Positions 7,078 to 14,513 of a stretch of 23,391 nucleotides of DNA are shown piece after piece. The stretch is from DASQVO01 sp035640715. Lineage in GTDB: Bacteria > Actinomycetota > Actinomycetes > Streptosporangiales > Streptosporangiaceae. Below the pieces are notes generated by a model. The model did no database searches and was not told the DNA's origin. It saw only the letters and a program-made list of their open reading frames with translations. A program made the position numbers and the translations under genes. Position 1 is the stretch's first letter. The number at the start of each line of letters is the position of its first letter. Location of the stretch: assembly GCA_035640715.1 (NCBI GenBank), contig DASQVO010000311.1:1-23391 (forward strand). Direction: 5' to 3'.

Positions 7078-7151
7078 CTTGCACAATGTTCAAGAAGGAC
7101 TGTATGCCTGACTTGAACACTGTGCAAGAAGCTTCTCGAACATAGTTCAAG
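7078..7151. promoter_or_regulatory. Three tandem TetR-type operators
   Basis: Three 17-bp palindromes fit CTTGAACA-N-TGTTCAAG. They are CTTGCACAATGTTCAAG (7078-7094), CTTGAACACTGTGCAAG (7112-7128) and CTCGAACATAGTTCAAG (7135-7151). Each departs from the consensus by one or two bases. Centres are at 7086, 7120 and 7143. They fill the gap between the divergent hydrolase and TetR genes, so autoregulation plus control of the hydrolase is the natural inference. Confidence 0.75.
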
Positions 7152-7180
7152 TCGGGGCCGAGATGACCTATGGTGAGCTC

Positions 7181-7942
7181 ATGGCGCGCGAAACGCTCTC
7201 CCGGGACCAGATCGTCACCGCGGCCCTCGACCTGCTGGACACCGATGGCCTCGAAGGCCTGAACATGCGCGCCCTGGGAAAGCGCCTGGACTCGGCGGCC
7301 ACCGCGGTCTACTGGCACGTGGGCAACAAGGAGGGCCTCATCGCCATGGCCGCCGACCGCGCCTGGGCCGAAGTCGAGTTGCCCGATCCGGCCGAGGTCG
7401 GCTGGCGGACGGCCGCGTACCGGATGGCCACCAGCCAGTACGCGATGCTGACCCGGCACCCCTGGCTGGTCCAGGCCTTCGGCTCGTACCAGCTCTACGG
7501 GCCCGACAAGGCACGGCACGACGACCACAGCCTCGCCGTCTACGAGGCGGCCGGGTTCGCCGGGGCCGAGGCCGACCAGGCGACGTCCACCGTGTTCACA
7601 TTCGTGCTCGGCAATGCGCTCGGACCGGCCGCAGCGGCCTCGTTCACCAGGAAGCTAGGACGCGATGGCGGCGACGTCGAGGCGCTGATGCAGGCGAACC
7701 GCGCGGAGATCGTCGAGGTCGCCGCGCAGTTCCCGCGGCTTCGTGCTCGGCTCGAACTGCCATCCACCGAGTATGCCGCCGCGCCCGATGGCAGTTTCGA
7801 GTTCGGGCTCCAGGCAGTCCTCGACGGACTGGAGGGGCGGCTCGCTGCCCGAGGCAAGCCAGATGCTAGCAGTCAGGCCCAATCCGACGACCTCCGTGAG
7901 GCTCCCAAGACCATCGCCGAAGCCAACCGAGGTGTGCACTAA
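7181..7942 (+). CDS. TetR/AcrR family transcriptional regulator
   Basis: A 253-residue regulator. The N-terminal HTH is clear: LSRDQIVTAALDLLDTDG then LNMRALGKRLDSAATAVYWH, followed by VGNKEGLIAMAADRAW. The remaining helical part is the ligand-binding and dimerisation domain with a TetR_C-type LTRHPWLVQAF segment. The last 30 or so residues are polar and probably disordered. The ATG at 7181 is chosen because the conserved N-terminus starts there and GGTGAG lies close upstream. An in-frame ATG at 7163 would add six residues. Divergence from the serine hydrolase and the three palindromes between them suggest it represses both until a ligand, perhaps the hydrolase substrate, binds. Confidence 0.92.
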   Translation: MARETLSRDQIVTAALDLLDTDGLEGLNMRALGKRLDSAATAVYWHVGNKEGLIAMAADRAWAEVELPDPAEVGWRTAAYRMATSQYAMLTRHPWLVQAFGSYQLYGPDKARHDDHSLAVYEAAGFAGAEADQATSTVFTFVLGNALGPAAAASFTRKLGRDGGDVEALMQANRAEIVEVAAQFPRLRARLELPSTEYAAAPDGSFEFGLQAVLDGLEGRLAARGKPDASSQAQSDDLREAPKTIAEANRGVH

Positions 7943-7957
7943 TTTGAGTCAACTCGG

Positions 7958-8145
7958 GTCATTGACAGGACCACGCCCGGACTGCTGCACGCGCTCGTTC
8001 CATAGACCGGCCTCCACCCCATCGCAGGAGACCGCGGCGCGCGGGCCCGCAACCCGTCCCGCCCTTGGCTCTTGCGCTCATGCCGCCGAGCGTGCTGGCT
8101 CATAGCCGCAAGCCGTCCACCTCGTCACAGCCAGTAGCGGTCACC
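7958..8145. repeat. Direct repeat, copy 2 (188 bp)
   Basis: Same orientation as copy 1 at 5237-5423 and identical apart from one additional C. The two copies are 2721 bases apart start to start. It begins 15 bases after the TetR stop codon. Homologous recombination between the copies would delete the hydrolase/TetR pair and leave one copy. Confidence 0.95.
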
Positions 8146-8251
8146 GGTCCCGGCTGCCCACGAACGGCCACAGATCAAGTAAGGCTGATATGCCTCGCAT
8201 CAAGTGACGCCAGGCAGTCCCCAGCAGTCTTCCAGGCTGTCCCACTGCGAC

Positions 8252-8539
8252 TTATTGGCCCAGTCCTCCCGCTCTGGGCACCGAGTAGGCCGGGCACAGC
8301 ATCGCTGTCCTTCTGGAGGCTGACGCCAGCTGGAAATCCATGCCAAGTGAATCGATGACCAGAACCAAGCGGGAAGGCAGCGCATCGAGGAAGCGGTACG
8401 AGACGATGACCTTCGGCACGTATTCAGCACGGCCACAGCCCCCCGAAAGTCCAGTCCGTCGTCACAGCTGGCAGAACTCTCGCGTCGAGCGACGACTGCT
8501 TGACCCCCAGGTGTCAGTATTGGTAGCTTCGTCGCTCAT
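8252..8539 (-). pseudogene. Possible decayed small gene downstream of the acidic ORF
   Basis: An ATG at 8539 preceded by GAGGAAG starts 11 bases after the stop of the acidic ORF, as in an operon, but the frame closes after 25 residues (MSDEATNTDTW... ending EFCQL). The same frame then resumes with a codon-biased, protein-like stretch (EYVPKVIVSYRFLDALPSRL, then VLVIDSLGMDF) up to a stop at 8252. A neighbouring frame covers the gap between them. This looks like a gene with two compensating frameshifts. I do not recognise the family, and the reading is tentative. Confidence 0.25.
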
Positions 8540-8550
8540 TGCGTCTTCCT

Positions 8551-8898
8551 CTACAGAGCTTCCGCGCCAGCGGCGAGATCGCCAGCGAAATGTCCAAAAG
8601 ATTCGGTATCCGTGCTCAGCGGGTCATTGACTCCAAGAGTCTCCGAAGTCGGGGCAACTCCGAACTGAGCCGACGAGATATGGCGATTTGCCCCATCCAC
8701 GCCGCCCCTTGGAGCCTTGGCCCCAACATTTTCGGGGATTACGTCATCAGGCCCATCCCATGCCCCGGGCCGGGAGTAGTCGTCATACCCGCCCTCTGGC
8801 TCCAGGCGTTCACTGATGGCATCAGGCTCATAGCCCTCACAGAACGGGTTCTCACCAGGCATCCCGAAGTCACTGGCCTTGGGAACCCCTGCCGCCAT
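8551..8898 (-). CDS. Hypothetical acidic protein
   Basis: An unrecognised 115-residue acidic protein rich in Gly, Asp, Glu and Pro (for example GYEPDAISERLEPEGGYDDY near residues 28-47). It has no membrane segment, cysteine pair or known motif. An in-frame stop lies 12 bases upstream of the ATG, with AGGA 5 bases before it. An internal ATG at 8862 is an alternative start. Third-position GC is noticeably lower than in flanking genes, suggesting transfer or relaxed selection. The minus-strand remnant at 8252-8539 follows immediately. It could be a spurious frame; no function is proposed. Confidence 0.4.
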   Translation of the reverse strand: MAAGVPKASDFGMPGENPFCEGYEPDAISERLEPEGGYDDYSRPGAWDGPDDVIPENVGAKAPRGGVDGANRHISSAQFGVAPTSETLGVNDPLSTDTESFGHFAGDLAAGAEAL

Positions 8899-9049
8899 GG
8901 CGTTCCTGGCTCATGTCCTGCTCCGCCACTGAGCCCGGCGGCATCCGCCTGACGCCGACACGCCGACACGCCGGCAGCGATTTGCGACGGGCGGTCCGTC
9001 CCGTTAGGTTCCCGCACGGAATGTTGAGCAGATGGCGATAGGAGCCAGG

Positions 9050-9214
9050 ATGAGCAACGTCAGCCCGCGAGCCCTCGGCCCCGGTTATTGGGGCACCGTG
9101 CGATACGCGATTGGCCGCTGGGATCGGACACTGCGGCTGTGCGTCATCCTGGGCATGTGGACCTTCGCCACGGCTCCCGCGGCAATCCTGGTTCACTCCC
9201 TGCTGCGCTACTGA
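9050..9214 (+). CDS. Small single-pass membrane protein
   Basis: A 54-residue peptide. The N-terminal half is polar with aromatic and basic residues (GYWGTVRYAIGRWDRTLRL), followed by one hydrophobic segment (CVILGMWTFATAPAAILVH) that would span the membrane. ATAGGAG lies 5 bases before the ATG at 9050, which favours this start over the ATG at 9032. Its last 7 bases overlap the 3' end of the convergent PucR-like gene. The family is not identified; similar short membrane peptides are common in actinomycetes. Confidence 0.55.
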   Translation: MSNVSPRALGPGYWGTVRYAIGRWDRTLRLCVILGMWTFATAPAAILVHSLLRY

Positions 9215-10314
9215 TTGCCCGGGAGATGTAGAGGATGGGACGCGCCCAGATCGGCGGACCGCAGGAGCCTGAGGAGGGTTAGGGTCAGGTGGAGCCGTTG
9301 CCGACCTTGTGGGGTGCTGGGTGGGTAGCCCAGGATGGCGTGGAGGCTGTGCAGCCGTTCGTCGAGCGTGGAGTGGTGGATGTGCAGCTGCGCGGCGGCC
9401 TGGCGTTTGGTGTCGTGTCCGGTGAGTGCGGCGGCGGTGGGGATTAGCCAGGGTTTGGAGTGAGCCGTTTCCTGAAGGACGCGGACGTCGGGGTTTGCTG
9501 CGATCGCGGAGGGTGGCAGCTCGGTGAGTAGTGCCGAGATACCGAGGTCTTCGTATTTGAGCTGCCGGGGTCCTGGATCGGCTGGCGTGTCTTCGCCGGT
9601 CAGGCGCAGGGCGCGGATTGCCATCTGCCAGCCGGTGGGGAGTTCATCAATCGGCAGAGCCGGGCTGATTCCGGCCCGAACTGGGCATGCGGGGTCTCCG
9701 GTCCAGTCCGTGGTGAGCGGGATCACGCTGGCGTCGACCGGGTTGATCCGGGCCCGCCAACGGGCCAGCGCGGGCGGGAGCTTGCCAGCGGGCTGCGGCG
9801 CGTGCTCGAGCGCCATGGTCACCACGACGCGAGCCCGGCCGTCGGCGGGCAGGCCGAGCCGCTGCGCGGCTTTCAGCCGGGTGGCCCTTTCGGCGCTGTG
9901 GTCCAAGAGGAGCTCGACGCTGGCCGGGTCATGCCCTGGGCTTGGGGTCTGGGTGCGGTTCAATACAATCCGGGCGGCCGCCGCGAGCCGTTCGAGGATG
10001 AGCCGTTCGGCTGGGTGGTGCGGTGAAGTTCGTTCCAGCCAGATCAGGCCGCCTGTGCCGGGGTCCAGCGGAAGCACGGTCCAGCCAGGGTCGATGGGCG
10101 CCGATTCGAGCCGGTGCCCATCTGCTGCCACCCGCATCTGGATCCGGCCGGGCACACTCAGCCCTGCGCCGCAGTCAGCCAGGACCGCTGCTCCACGCAC
10201 CAGGCCGCCCAGTCCGGCATGGCTGGCGGCCAGGTCATCGAAGTACGTGATGACCTTCTCGGCGGTGTCAACGCCGGGTTCCATCGCCGACATGCTCACG
10301 AACAGGTCGCGCAT
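9208..10314 (-). CDS. PucR-type helix-turn-helix transcriptional regulator
   Basis: A 368-residue regulator. The C-terminal 70 residues carry the PucR/CdaR-type HTH: LIPTAAALTGHDTKRQAAAQ then LHIHHSTLDERLHSLHAILG, ending with the conserved RLHLTLTLLRLL helix. The N-terminal portion (about 1-120) resembles a GAF-like sensor with no obvious cofactor residues. The start is firm because AGGAGGT lies 5 bases before the ATG at 10314. It is divergent from the esterase at 10471. The 156-base gap contains two perfect inverted repeats, so it probably controls the esterase. In this family the ligand is often a substrate or intermediate of the adjacent pathway; here it is unknown. Confidence 0.85.
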   Translation of the reverse strand: MRDLFVSMSAMEPGVDTAEKVITYFDDLAASHAGLGGLVRGAAVLADCGAGLSVPGRIQMRVAADGHRLESAPIDPGWTVLPLDPGTGGLIWLERTSPHHPAERLILERLAAAARIVLNRTQTPSPGHDPASVELLLDHSAERATRLKAAQRLGLPADGRARVVVTMALEHAPQPAGKLPPALARWRARINPVDASVIPLTTDWTGDPACPVRAGISPALPIDELPTGWQMAIRALRLTGEDTPADPGPRQLKYEDLGISALLTELPPSAIAANPDVRVLQETAHSKPWLIPTAAALTGHDTKRQAAAQLHIHHSTLDERLHSLHAILGYPPSTPQGRQRLHLTLTLLRLLRSADLGASHPLHLPGNQ

Positions 10315-10352
10315 GGCCTACCTCCTGCGCTCTGGCCCATTCTAGCCACCAG

Positions 10353-10372
10353 ACCCCGCCATGTGGCGGGGT
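10353..10372. promoter_or_regulatory. Perfect 8-bp inverted repeat in the PucR/esterase gap
   Basis: ACCCCGCC (10353-10360), loop ATGT and GGCGGGGT (10365-10372) form a perfect palindrome 39 bases upstream of the regulator start. It may be an operator or a 5'-leader hairpin. Confidence 0.45.
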
Positions 10373-10431
10373 AGTTCCCGGCTTCGTGACGGTACCGGCC
10401 GCACCAGCCCGCAGGCATCCTGACAGAAACC

Positions 10432-10449
10432 GGTCACCACACGGTGACC
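10432..10449. promoter_or_regulatory. Perfect 7-bp inverted repeat upstream of the esterase
   Basis: GGTCACC (10432-10438), ACAC and GGTGACC (10443-10449) form an 18-bp palindrome ending 21 bases before the esterase ATG. The position would suit a repressor site or a leader hairpin just ahead of the Shine-Dalgarno AGGAG at 10459-10463. Confidence 0.5.
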
Positions 10450-10470
10450 TCCGTCGGCAGGAGCCCAACG

Positions 10471-11481
10471 ATGAGCAACATTGCCGCCCCCACCGGGACA
10501 GATCCCCAGATCGGGCCGCCGCCGCCCCTGGACCCGGAAGTCGTTCCCGCCCTGCGGGCACTTAACGAGGTCGCTCCCGACCCTCGCGACCCGGACTGGG
10601 TCGCCAAGCTGCGCAACGCGTCTGCCGCGATGGGCCAGCTGGCCGATGACGATATCCGGCGCGGCGGGGTATTCGAGTTCGAGGAGCGCACGGTGCCCGG
10701 GCCTGCCGGGGCTCCTGATCTGCGCCTGCTGATCATCCGGCCGACCGGGACATCCGGGCCGCAGCCGGTCATCTACTCCACCCATGGCGGGGGAATGGTC
10801 GGCGGCACCCACCGCGGGCCCGATGTGATCGCCGAGCTGGACCGCGCCCAGGAGCTGCAGCTGGCCGTGGTCGCCGTCGACTACCGGCTGGCCCCCGAAA
10901 ATCCCCACCCTGCTCCGGTCGAAGACTGCTACGCCGGGCTGGCGTGGCTCGCCGCGCACAGCGAAGAACTCGGCCTGGACCCGCAGAAGATCATCATCAG
11001 CGGCGCCAGTGCCGGGGGCGGGCTGGCTGCGGCCACCACGCTGCTGGCGCGAGACCGGGGCGGTCCGGCGCTCCTGGCGCAGATGCTGCTGTGCCCGATG
11101 CTGGATGACCGGTGCGCCAGCCCCTCGACCATCCAGATGGAAAGCAGCGGAGGGTGGGACAGGGCCGCCAACCTCGCCGGGTGGACAGCTCTGCTCGGCG
11201 ACCGGCGGGGCACCGACGACGTATCCCCGTACGCTGCGCCCGCCCGGGCCACCGACCTGTCCGGGCTCCCGCCCGCCTTCATTGACGCCGGATCAGCAGA
11301 GACATTCCGCGACGAAACAGTCGCCTATGCCACCCGGATCTGGCTAGCTGGCGGCCAGGCCGAACTGCATATCTGGCCGGGCGGCTTCCACGGCTTCGAC
11401 GTCATGGCCCCGCACGCTGTCATCTCCCAGGACGCCAAAGCAGTCCGCCTTCACTGGCTGCGCCGGATCCTCGGCGACTAA
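10471..11481 (+). CDS. Alpha/beta hydrolase, HSL/GDXG esterase family
   Basis: A 336-residue carboxylesterase of the hormone-sensitive-lipase group. The oxyanion-hole motif HGGG is at 105-108. The family-typical VDYRLAPENPHPAPVEDCY follows at 136-154. The nucleophile is Ser180 in G-A-S-A-G. The acid is probably Glu277 in SAETFRDE, where most relatives have Asp, and the histidine is His307 in GGFHGFD. There is no signal peptide, so it is cytoplasmic. The proline-rich N-terminal 25 residues form the flexible cap start. The ATG at 10471 is preferred over an upstream one at 10444 because AGGAG lies 7 bases before it. It hydrolyses an unknown ester, probably under the divergent PucR-like regulator. 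Two hairpins follow the stop. Confidence 0.9.
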   Translation: MSNIAAPTGTDPQIGPPPPLDPEVVPALRALNEVAPDPRDPDWVAKLRNASAAMGQLADDDIRRGGVFEFEERTVPGPAGAPDLRLLIIRPTGTSGPQPVIYSTHGGGMVGGTHRGPDVIAELDRAQELQLAVVAVDYRLAPENPHPAPVEDCYAGLAWLAAHSEELGLDPQKIIISGASAGGGLAAATTLLARDRGGPALLAQMLLCPMLDDRCASPSTIQMESSGGWDRAANLAGWTALLGDRRGTDDVSPYAAPARATDLSGLPPAFIDAGSAETFRDETVAYATRIWLAGGQAELHIWPGGFHGFDVMAPHAVISQDAKAVRLHWLRRILGD

Positions 11482-11482
11482 A

Positions 11483-11953
11483 TCACCGGATGCTGGCGGA
11501 CCCGATCGCCGCCAGCGCAACTGGCGGTTGAGTTGCGCGCTTACCTGCCTGGTCTGGGCCTACAGTGTGCTTGCTGAATAGCCCCAAAGCCAGGTTGGCA
11601 CACAACCTCGTCAGGCTCACTCGGAGCGGCGGATTTGATAAGGGGCGGCGGCTCATACGCGTGGCGAACCCGCCGTAGCGGGCGGGACTGGCGGCGACGA
11701 TCTCGGCCAGCGTGTCGTTGACCTGCCTGGCGCGGGCGACGGCACGGCGTGAGTCGGGCTCCCCCTGGACGCCGGGCGCGTTCAGCGACTGCAGCGAGTA
11801 GTCGATGCCGACGGCGTCCATCTCCGCCAACCGCATCGTGGTCACGTCGAGTAGGCGCCGGGAGATCTCCCTCATTATCTCGGGGTTGACGTATTGCGGG
11901 ACGTTGAACTCCGGGAGGTTGAAGTGCTCTTCGAGCGCGATCTTGCCGTTCAC
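11483..11953 (-). pseudogene. Truncated amidohydrolase (dihydroxybenzoate decarboxylase-like), N-terminal part only
   Basis: From a GTG at 11953, preceded by GGGGAG at 7 bases, the frame gives VNGKIALEEHFNLPEF, then MREISRRLLDVTTMRLAEMD, SLNAPGVQ and NDTLAEIVAASPARYGGFAT. This is the N-terminus of the metal-dependent amidohydrolase-2 family (PF04909), which includes 2,3-dihydroxybenzoate and gamma-resorcylate decarboxylases; the EEH near the start provides metal ligands. After YGGFAT (near 11650) family resemblance stops. The frame runs on through about 55 unrelated residues, so roughly two thirds of the normal 330 or so residues, including the other metal ligands, are absent. It cannot be an active enzyme. 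The tail also runs antisense into the hairpins that follow the esterase. Confidence 0.8.
11492..11538. terminator. Tandem hairpins after the esterase
   Basis: GCTGGCGG/CCGCCAGC (11492-11499/11509-11516) is a perfect 8-bp stem starting 11 bases after the esterase stop. GCGCAACT/AGTTGCGC (11515-11522/11531-11538) is a second perfect 8-bp stem sharing two bases with the first. They probably end transcription, possibly from both sides. Confidence 0.6.
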
Positions 11954-11995
11954 GTGGCCGCTCCCCGGCCGGCGATTGAAGCCGCCTTCGGACAA

Positions 11996-12302
11996 GGCCT
12001 ATGGGAACAACCCTGCGCTGCCGGGCCTGGCTTCAAACTCATCGGATCGGCTACGTGCTCACGGTCGCCAAGACCACGATGTTCCCCGCCGCCCTGGGCG
12101 TACGTGCTGTCAGGATGCCGGCCACCACAGCGGACGCTTTTGGGAACTTGTCGTGGAGGCGCCGCCAGACGCCATAGGCGATCGACGCTTGCGCGTACCG
12201 CGATGGCCCGGTGGGCGAGACTGCTTTCTAACGCTCTGTAATTGCCCCTGCCTCAGGCGAGGTTTGTCGGTGTTTTTGGCCGGGTGGCGCGGTTCCGGCG
12301 AT
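11996..12302. other. Intergenic stretch, possible coding debris
   Basis: No intact gene. On the minus strand a frame between stops near 12227 and 12058 has biased codons and protein-like sequence (YAQASIAYGVWRRLHDKFPK, then ASAVVAGILTARTPRAAGN) but no start codon, so it may be a fragment of a lost gene. I do not recognise it. Confidence 0.3.
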
Positions 12303-13019
12303 TCACTGTCCGCCAACGGCTGGACTGCCGGGTAGGCTCACGAGTCCGGTCTGGTAGGCCAGAACGACGGCCTGGACCCGGTCCCGTAGCTGCAGCTTGG
12401 CGAGGATGTTGGCCACATGGGTCTTGACGGTCGCCTCGCTCAGCGTCAGTTCCGCGGCGAGTTCGGCGTTGCTCAGGCCGCGGGCAAGAAGCCGCAGCAC
12501 CTCAAGTTCCCTGGGTGTCAGGCCCGCCAGGTCGCCATGCACCAGCGGCGGCACGGACGCGTGGGGCGCGAACCGCTCCACCAGCCTGCGCGTGATGGAC
12601 GGGGCGAGCAGGGCATCGCCGCAGCGGACCAGCCGCACCGCGGCGACGAGGTACTCGGGCGAGACGTGCTTGAGCAGGAACCCGCTGGCACCCGCAGCCA
12701 GCGCCTCGTAGACGTAGTGGTCGAGGTCGAAGGTGGTCAGCATGATGATCCGACTGCCGCTCCCGGGCTGTGCCGCGAGGATACGCCTGGTGGCTTCCAG
12801 CCCGTCCATCCCGGGCATCCGGATGTCCATCAAGACCACGTCGGGCCGGTCCCGCAGCGCCGCCGCGACGGCCTCGCCGCCGTCGGCCGCCTCGGCGACG
12901 ACCGGGATGCCGGCCTCGCGCAGGATCATGCGGAAGCCGGTCCGGACCAGGTTCTGATCGTCGGCGATCAGAACGCGCGGTTCGGAGTGCTCTGCGACGT
13001 TCTCGGCTGCGGCGTTCAT
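12303..13019 (-). CDS. NarL/FixJ-family response regulator
   Basis: A 238-residue two-component response regulator. The receiver domain (15-130) has the acidic pair Asp20-Asp21, the phosphorylation site Asp65 in VLMDIRMPG, the switch Thr95-Thr96 in MLTTFD and Lys117. The C-terminal LuxR-type HTH lies at about 167-214 (LTPRELEVLRLLARGLSNAE, then LTLSEATVKTHVANILAKL). It is the second gene of an operon: its ATG overlaps the TGA of the histidine kinase gene (ATGA), which implies translational coupling. The kinase phosphorylates it. The likely target is the divergent ABC transporter at 14514. No feature looks defective. Confidence 0.95.
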   Translation of the reverse strand: MNAAAENVAEHSEPRVLIADDQNLVRTGFRMILREAGIPVVAEAADGGEAVAAALRDRPDVVLMDIRMPGMDGLEATRRILAAQPGSGSRIIMLTTFDLDHYVYEALAAGASGFLLKHVSPEYLVAAVRLVRCGDALLAPSITRRLVERFAPHASVPPLVHGDLAGLTPRELEVLRLLARGLSNAELAAELTLSEATVKTHVANILAKLQLRDRVQAVVLAYQTGLVSLPGSPAVGGQ

Positions 13020-14353
13020 GACTGACCCGGATGAGGCAAGCCGGCCGCCCCGCTCACAGCCGCGGCTTGTGCGGTTTCGGGCATCCCGCTGGCCACGGCG
13101 GGTGCCAGCGGCGGATCCTCCGCGGGGAACCGGCCCTTGACGCGCCAGCCGCCGCCGGGCCGCGGGCCGGCATCGAACTCCCCGCCATGCAGGATGACCC
13201 GTTCCCGCAGGCCGAGAAGGCCGCGCCCGGTACCGGGTATGTCCGCCGGGCGGCCCGCTGGCTGCGGACAGGCCCACGGCTCGGCCGGCGGGCACGGCGG
13301 TCCGTCGTCGGTTACCTCCACTGTCAGCCCGCTGGGCCGGTAGTCCAGGGTGATCATCGTCCGCGCCATACCTGCGTGCTTGAGCACATTGGTGAGCGCC
13401 TCCTGAATCACCCGGTAGGCGGCCAGGTCCCGGCCGGGCGACAGGCTCCATGGCGCGCCAAGGATGCGCAACTCAACATCGAGCCCGGCGGCCGCCATCC
13501 GGTCGGTCAGCGTCGTGAGCTGGTCAAGCCCCGGCAGCGGCCGCAGCCGCCCTCGGGCCTGGCCGTCGGCCAGGGAGCCGGGCTCCTGCTCGCCCGGCAA
13601 GGAAAGCAGGCCCAGCATGTGCTGCAGTTCGGCCATGGCCGTCCGGCCGCTCGCCTCGACGGCGAGCAGGGCCGACCTGGCCTCGTGCTGTCCGGCGCCG
13701 AGCACCTGCCGGGCGGCGCCGGCCTGCACGACCATCACGCTGACGTTGTGGGTCACCACATCGTGCAGCTCGCTGGCGATCCGCGCCCGCTCCAGCTCCA
13801 GCGCACGCCGGGTCGCGGCCTCATGCTCGGCCTGTGCCCGCAGCAGCCGCGCGCCGGAGTCCCCCGCCCGGGCACGCCAGGCCCGGATCGCGTTGCCGAA
13901 GACCGTGATCGCCAGCAGGATCACGAGAGCGGACACCCGGCGCGGCAGCGGCGGCGCGGTGTCCCGGAACGCCGCCGTGAGGATCAGCCCGGCCAGGGGC
14001 ACGCTGAGCAGTGCCAGGCGCCGGTACTGGCTGTAGACGACCGCAGAGTAGGCGGCGACCACTACCGTGGCGATGCTGACGATCGTGTTGCCGTTCCCCA
14101 TCATGATGATGGCGGCCAGGATCACCCAGAAGGCGGCGAGCGGCGCGAGCCTGCGGGCAGCCAGCGGCGCCGTGGTCAGCACCGCGGCGATGCTGACCAC
14201 GGGGGTGTTCAACGTCGCCGCGGCCAGCGCCGCAAGGACGGCTACGAGCGCCAGGCAGGCGTCGGTGATGATTGCCTGCCTGGGCAGCGCGGTTTGCGGC
14301 TCCCTGCTGCCCAGGAACGCCATTGCCCGGCGCGACCAGCTGCCTACGCTCAC
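13016..14353 (-). CDS. Sensor histidine kinase, HisKA_3/NarX-DesK type
   Basis: A 445-residue membrane kinase. The N-terminal 155 residues contain about five hydrophobic segments with almost no extracytoplasmic loops, as in intramembrane-sensing kinases. A short coiled coil (170-190) leads to the dimerisation and phosphoacceptor motif ELHDVVTHNVSVMVVQ, with His197. The ATPase domain shows the N-box EALTNVLKHA (318-327), the G1 motif TDDGPP (348-353) and GTGRGLLGLRERV (374-386). The start is a GTG at 14353; an ATG at 14323 is an alternative, and neither has a strong ribosome site. It overlaps the response regulator gene by four bases. Intramembrane-sensing kinases beside ABC exporters often detect transporter activity or membrane stress; that link is inferred. 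Confidence 0.94.
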   Translation of the reverse strand: MSVGSWSRRAMAFLGSREPQTALPRQAIITDACLALVAVLAALAAATLNTPVVSIAAVLTTAPLAARRLAPLAAFWVILAAIIMMGNGNTIVSIATVVVAAYSAVVYSQYRRLALLSVPLAGLILTAAFRDTAPPLPRRVSALVILLAITVFGNAIRAWRARAGDSGARLLRAQAEHEAATRRALELERARIASELHDVVTHNVSVMVVQAGAARQVLGAGQHEARSALLAVEASGRTAMAELQHMLGLLSLPGEQEPGSLADGQARGRLRPLPGLDQLTTLTDRMAAAGLDVELRILGAPWSLSPGRDLAAYRVIQEALTNVLKHAGMARTMITLDYRPSGLTVEVTDDGPPCPPAEPWACPQPAGRPADIPGTGRGLLGLRERVILHGGEFDAGPRPGGGWRVKGRFPAEDPPLAPAVASGMPETAQAAAVSGAAGLPHPGQS

Positions 14354-14513
14354 CTAGCTATTGTCGCCGGGAAAAGGGCCCTACGGCATCAGCCGCAAGA
14401 GCTAGCCGGCTCCGTCGCAATGATGAGGGCCGCCGCGAGTCAGCCAGCTACGGTATCCGAATTCGCGCTCGCGGCCGAGGCGCACGACGGCAGGCCACGC
14501 CTACCGTGCCCGC
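14354..14513. promoter_or_regulatory. Divergent promoter region between kinase and ABC transporter
   Basis: A 160-base gap between two divergent operons. It must hold both promoters and probably response-regulator sites, but I see no convincing -35/-10 pair and only a short palindrome (AGCCGGCT, near 14405). Confidence 0.35.

Noticed and set aside
5538..7145. A 535-codon plus-strand frame opposite the serine hydrolase
   Set aside because: It has no recognisable domain and covers direct antisense of a gene with intact catalytic motifs and ribosome site.
8621..8631. A possible third copy of the direct repeat (GGGTCATTGAC)
   Set aside because: Only 11 bases match the edge of copy 2, and the similarity stops at once; chance is sufficient.
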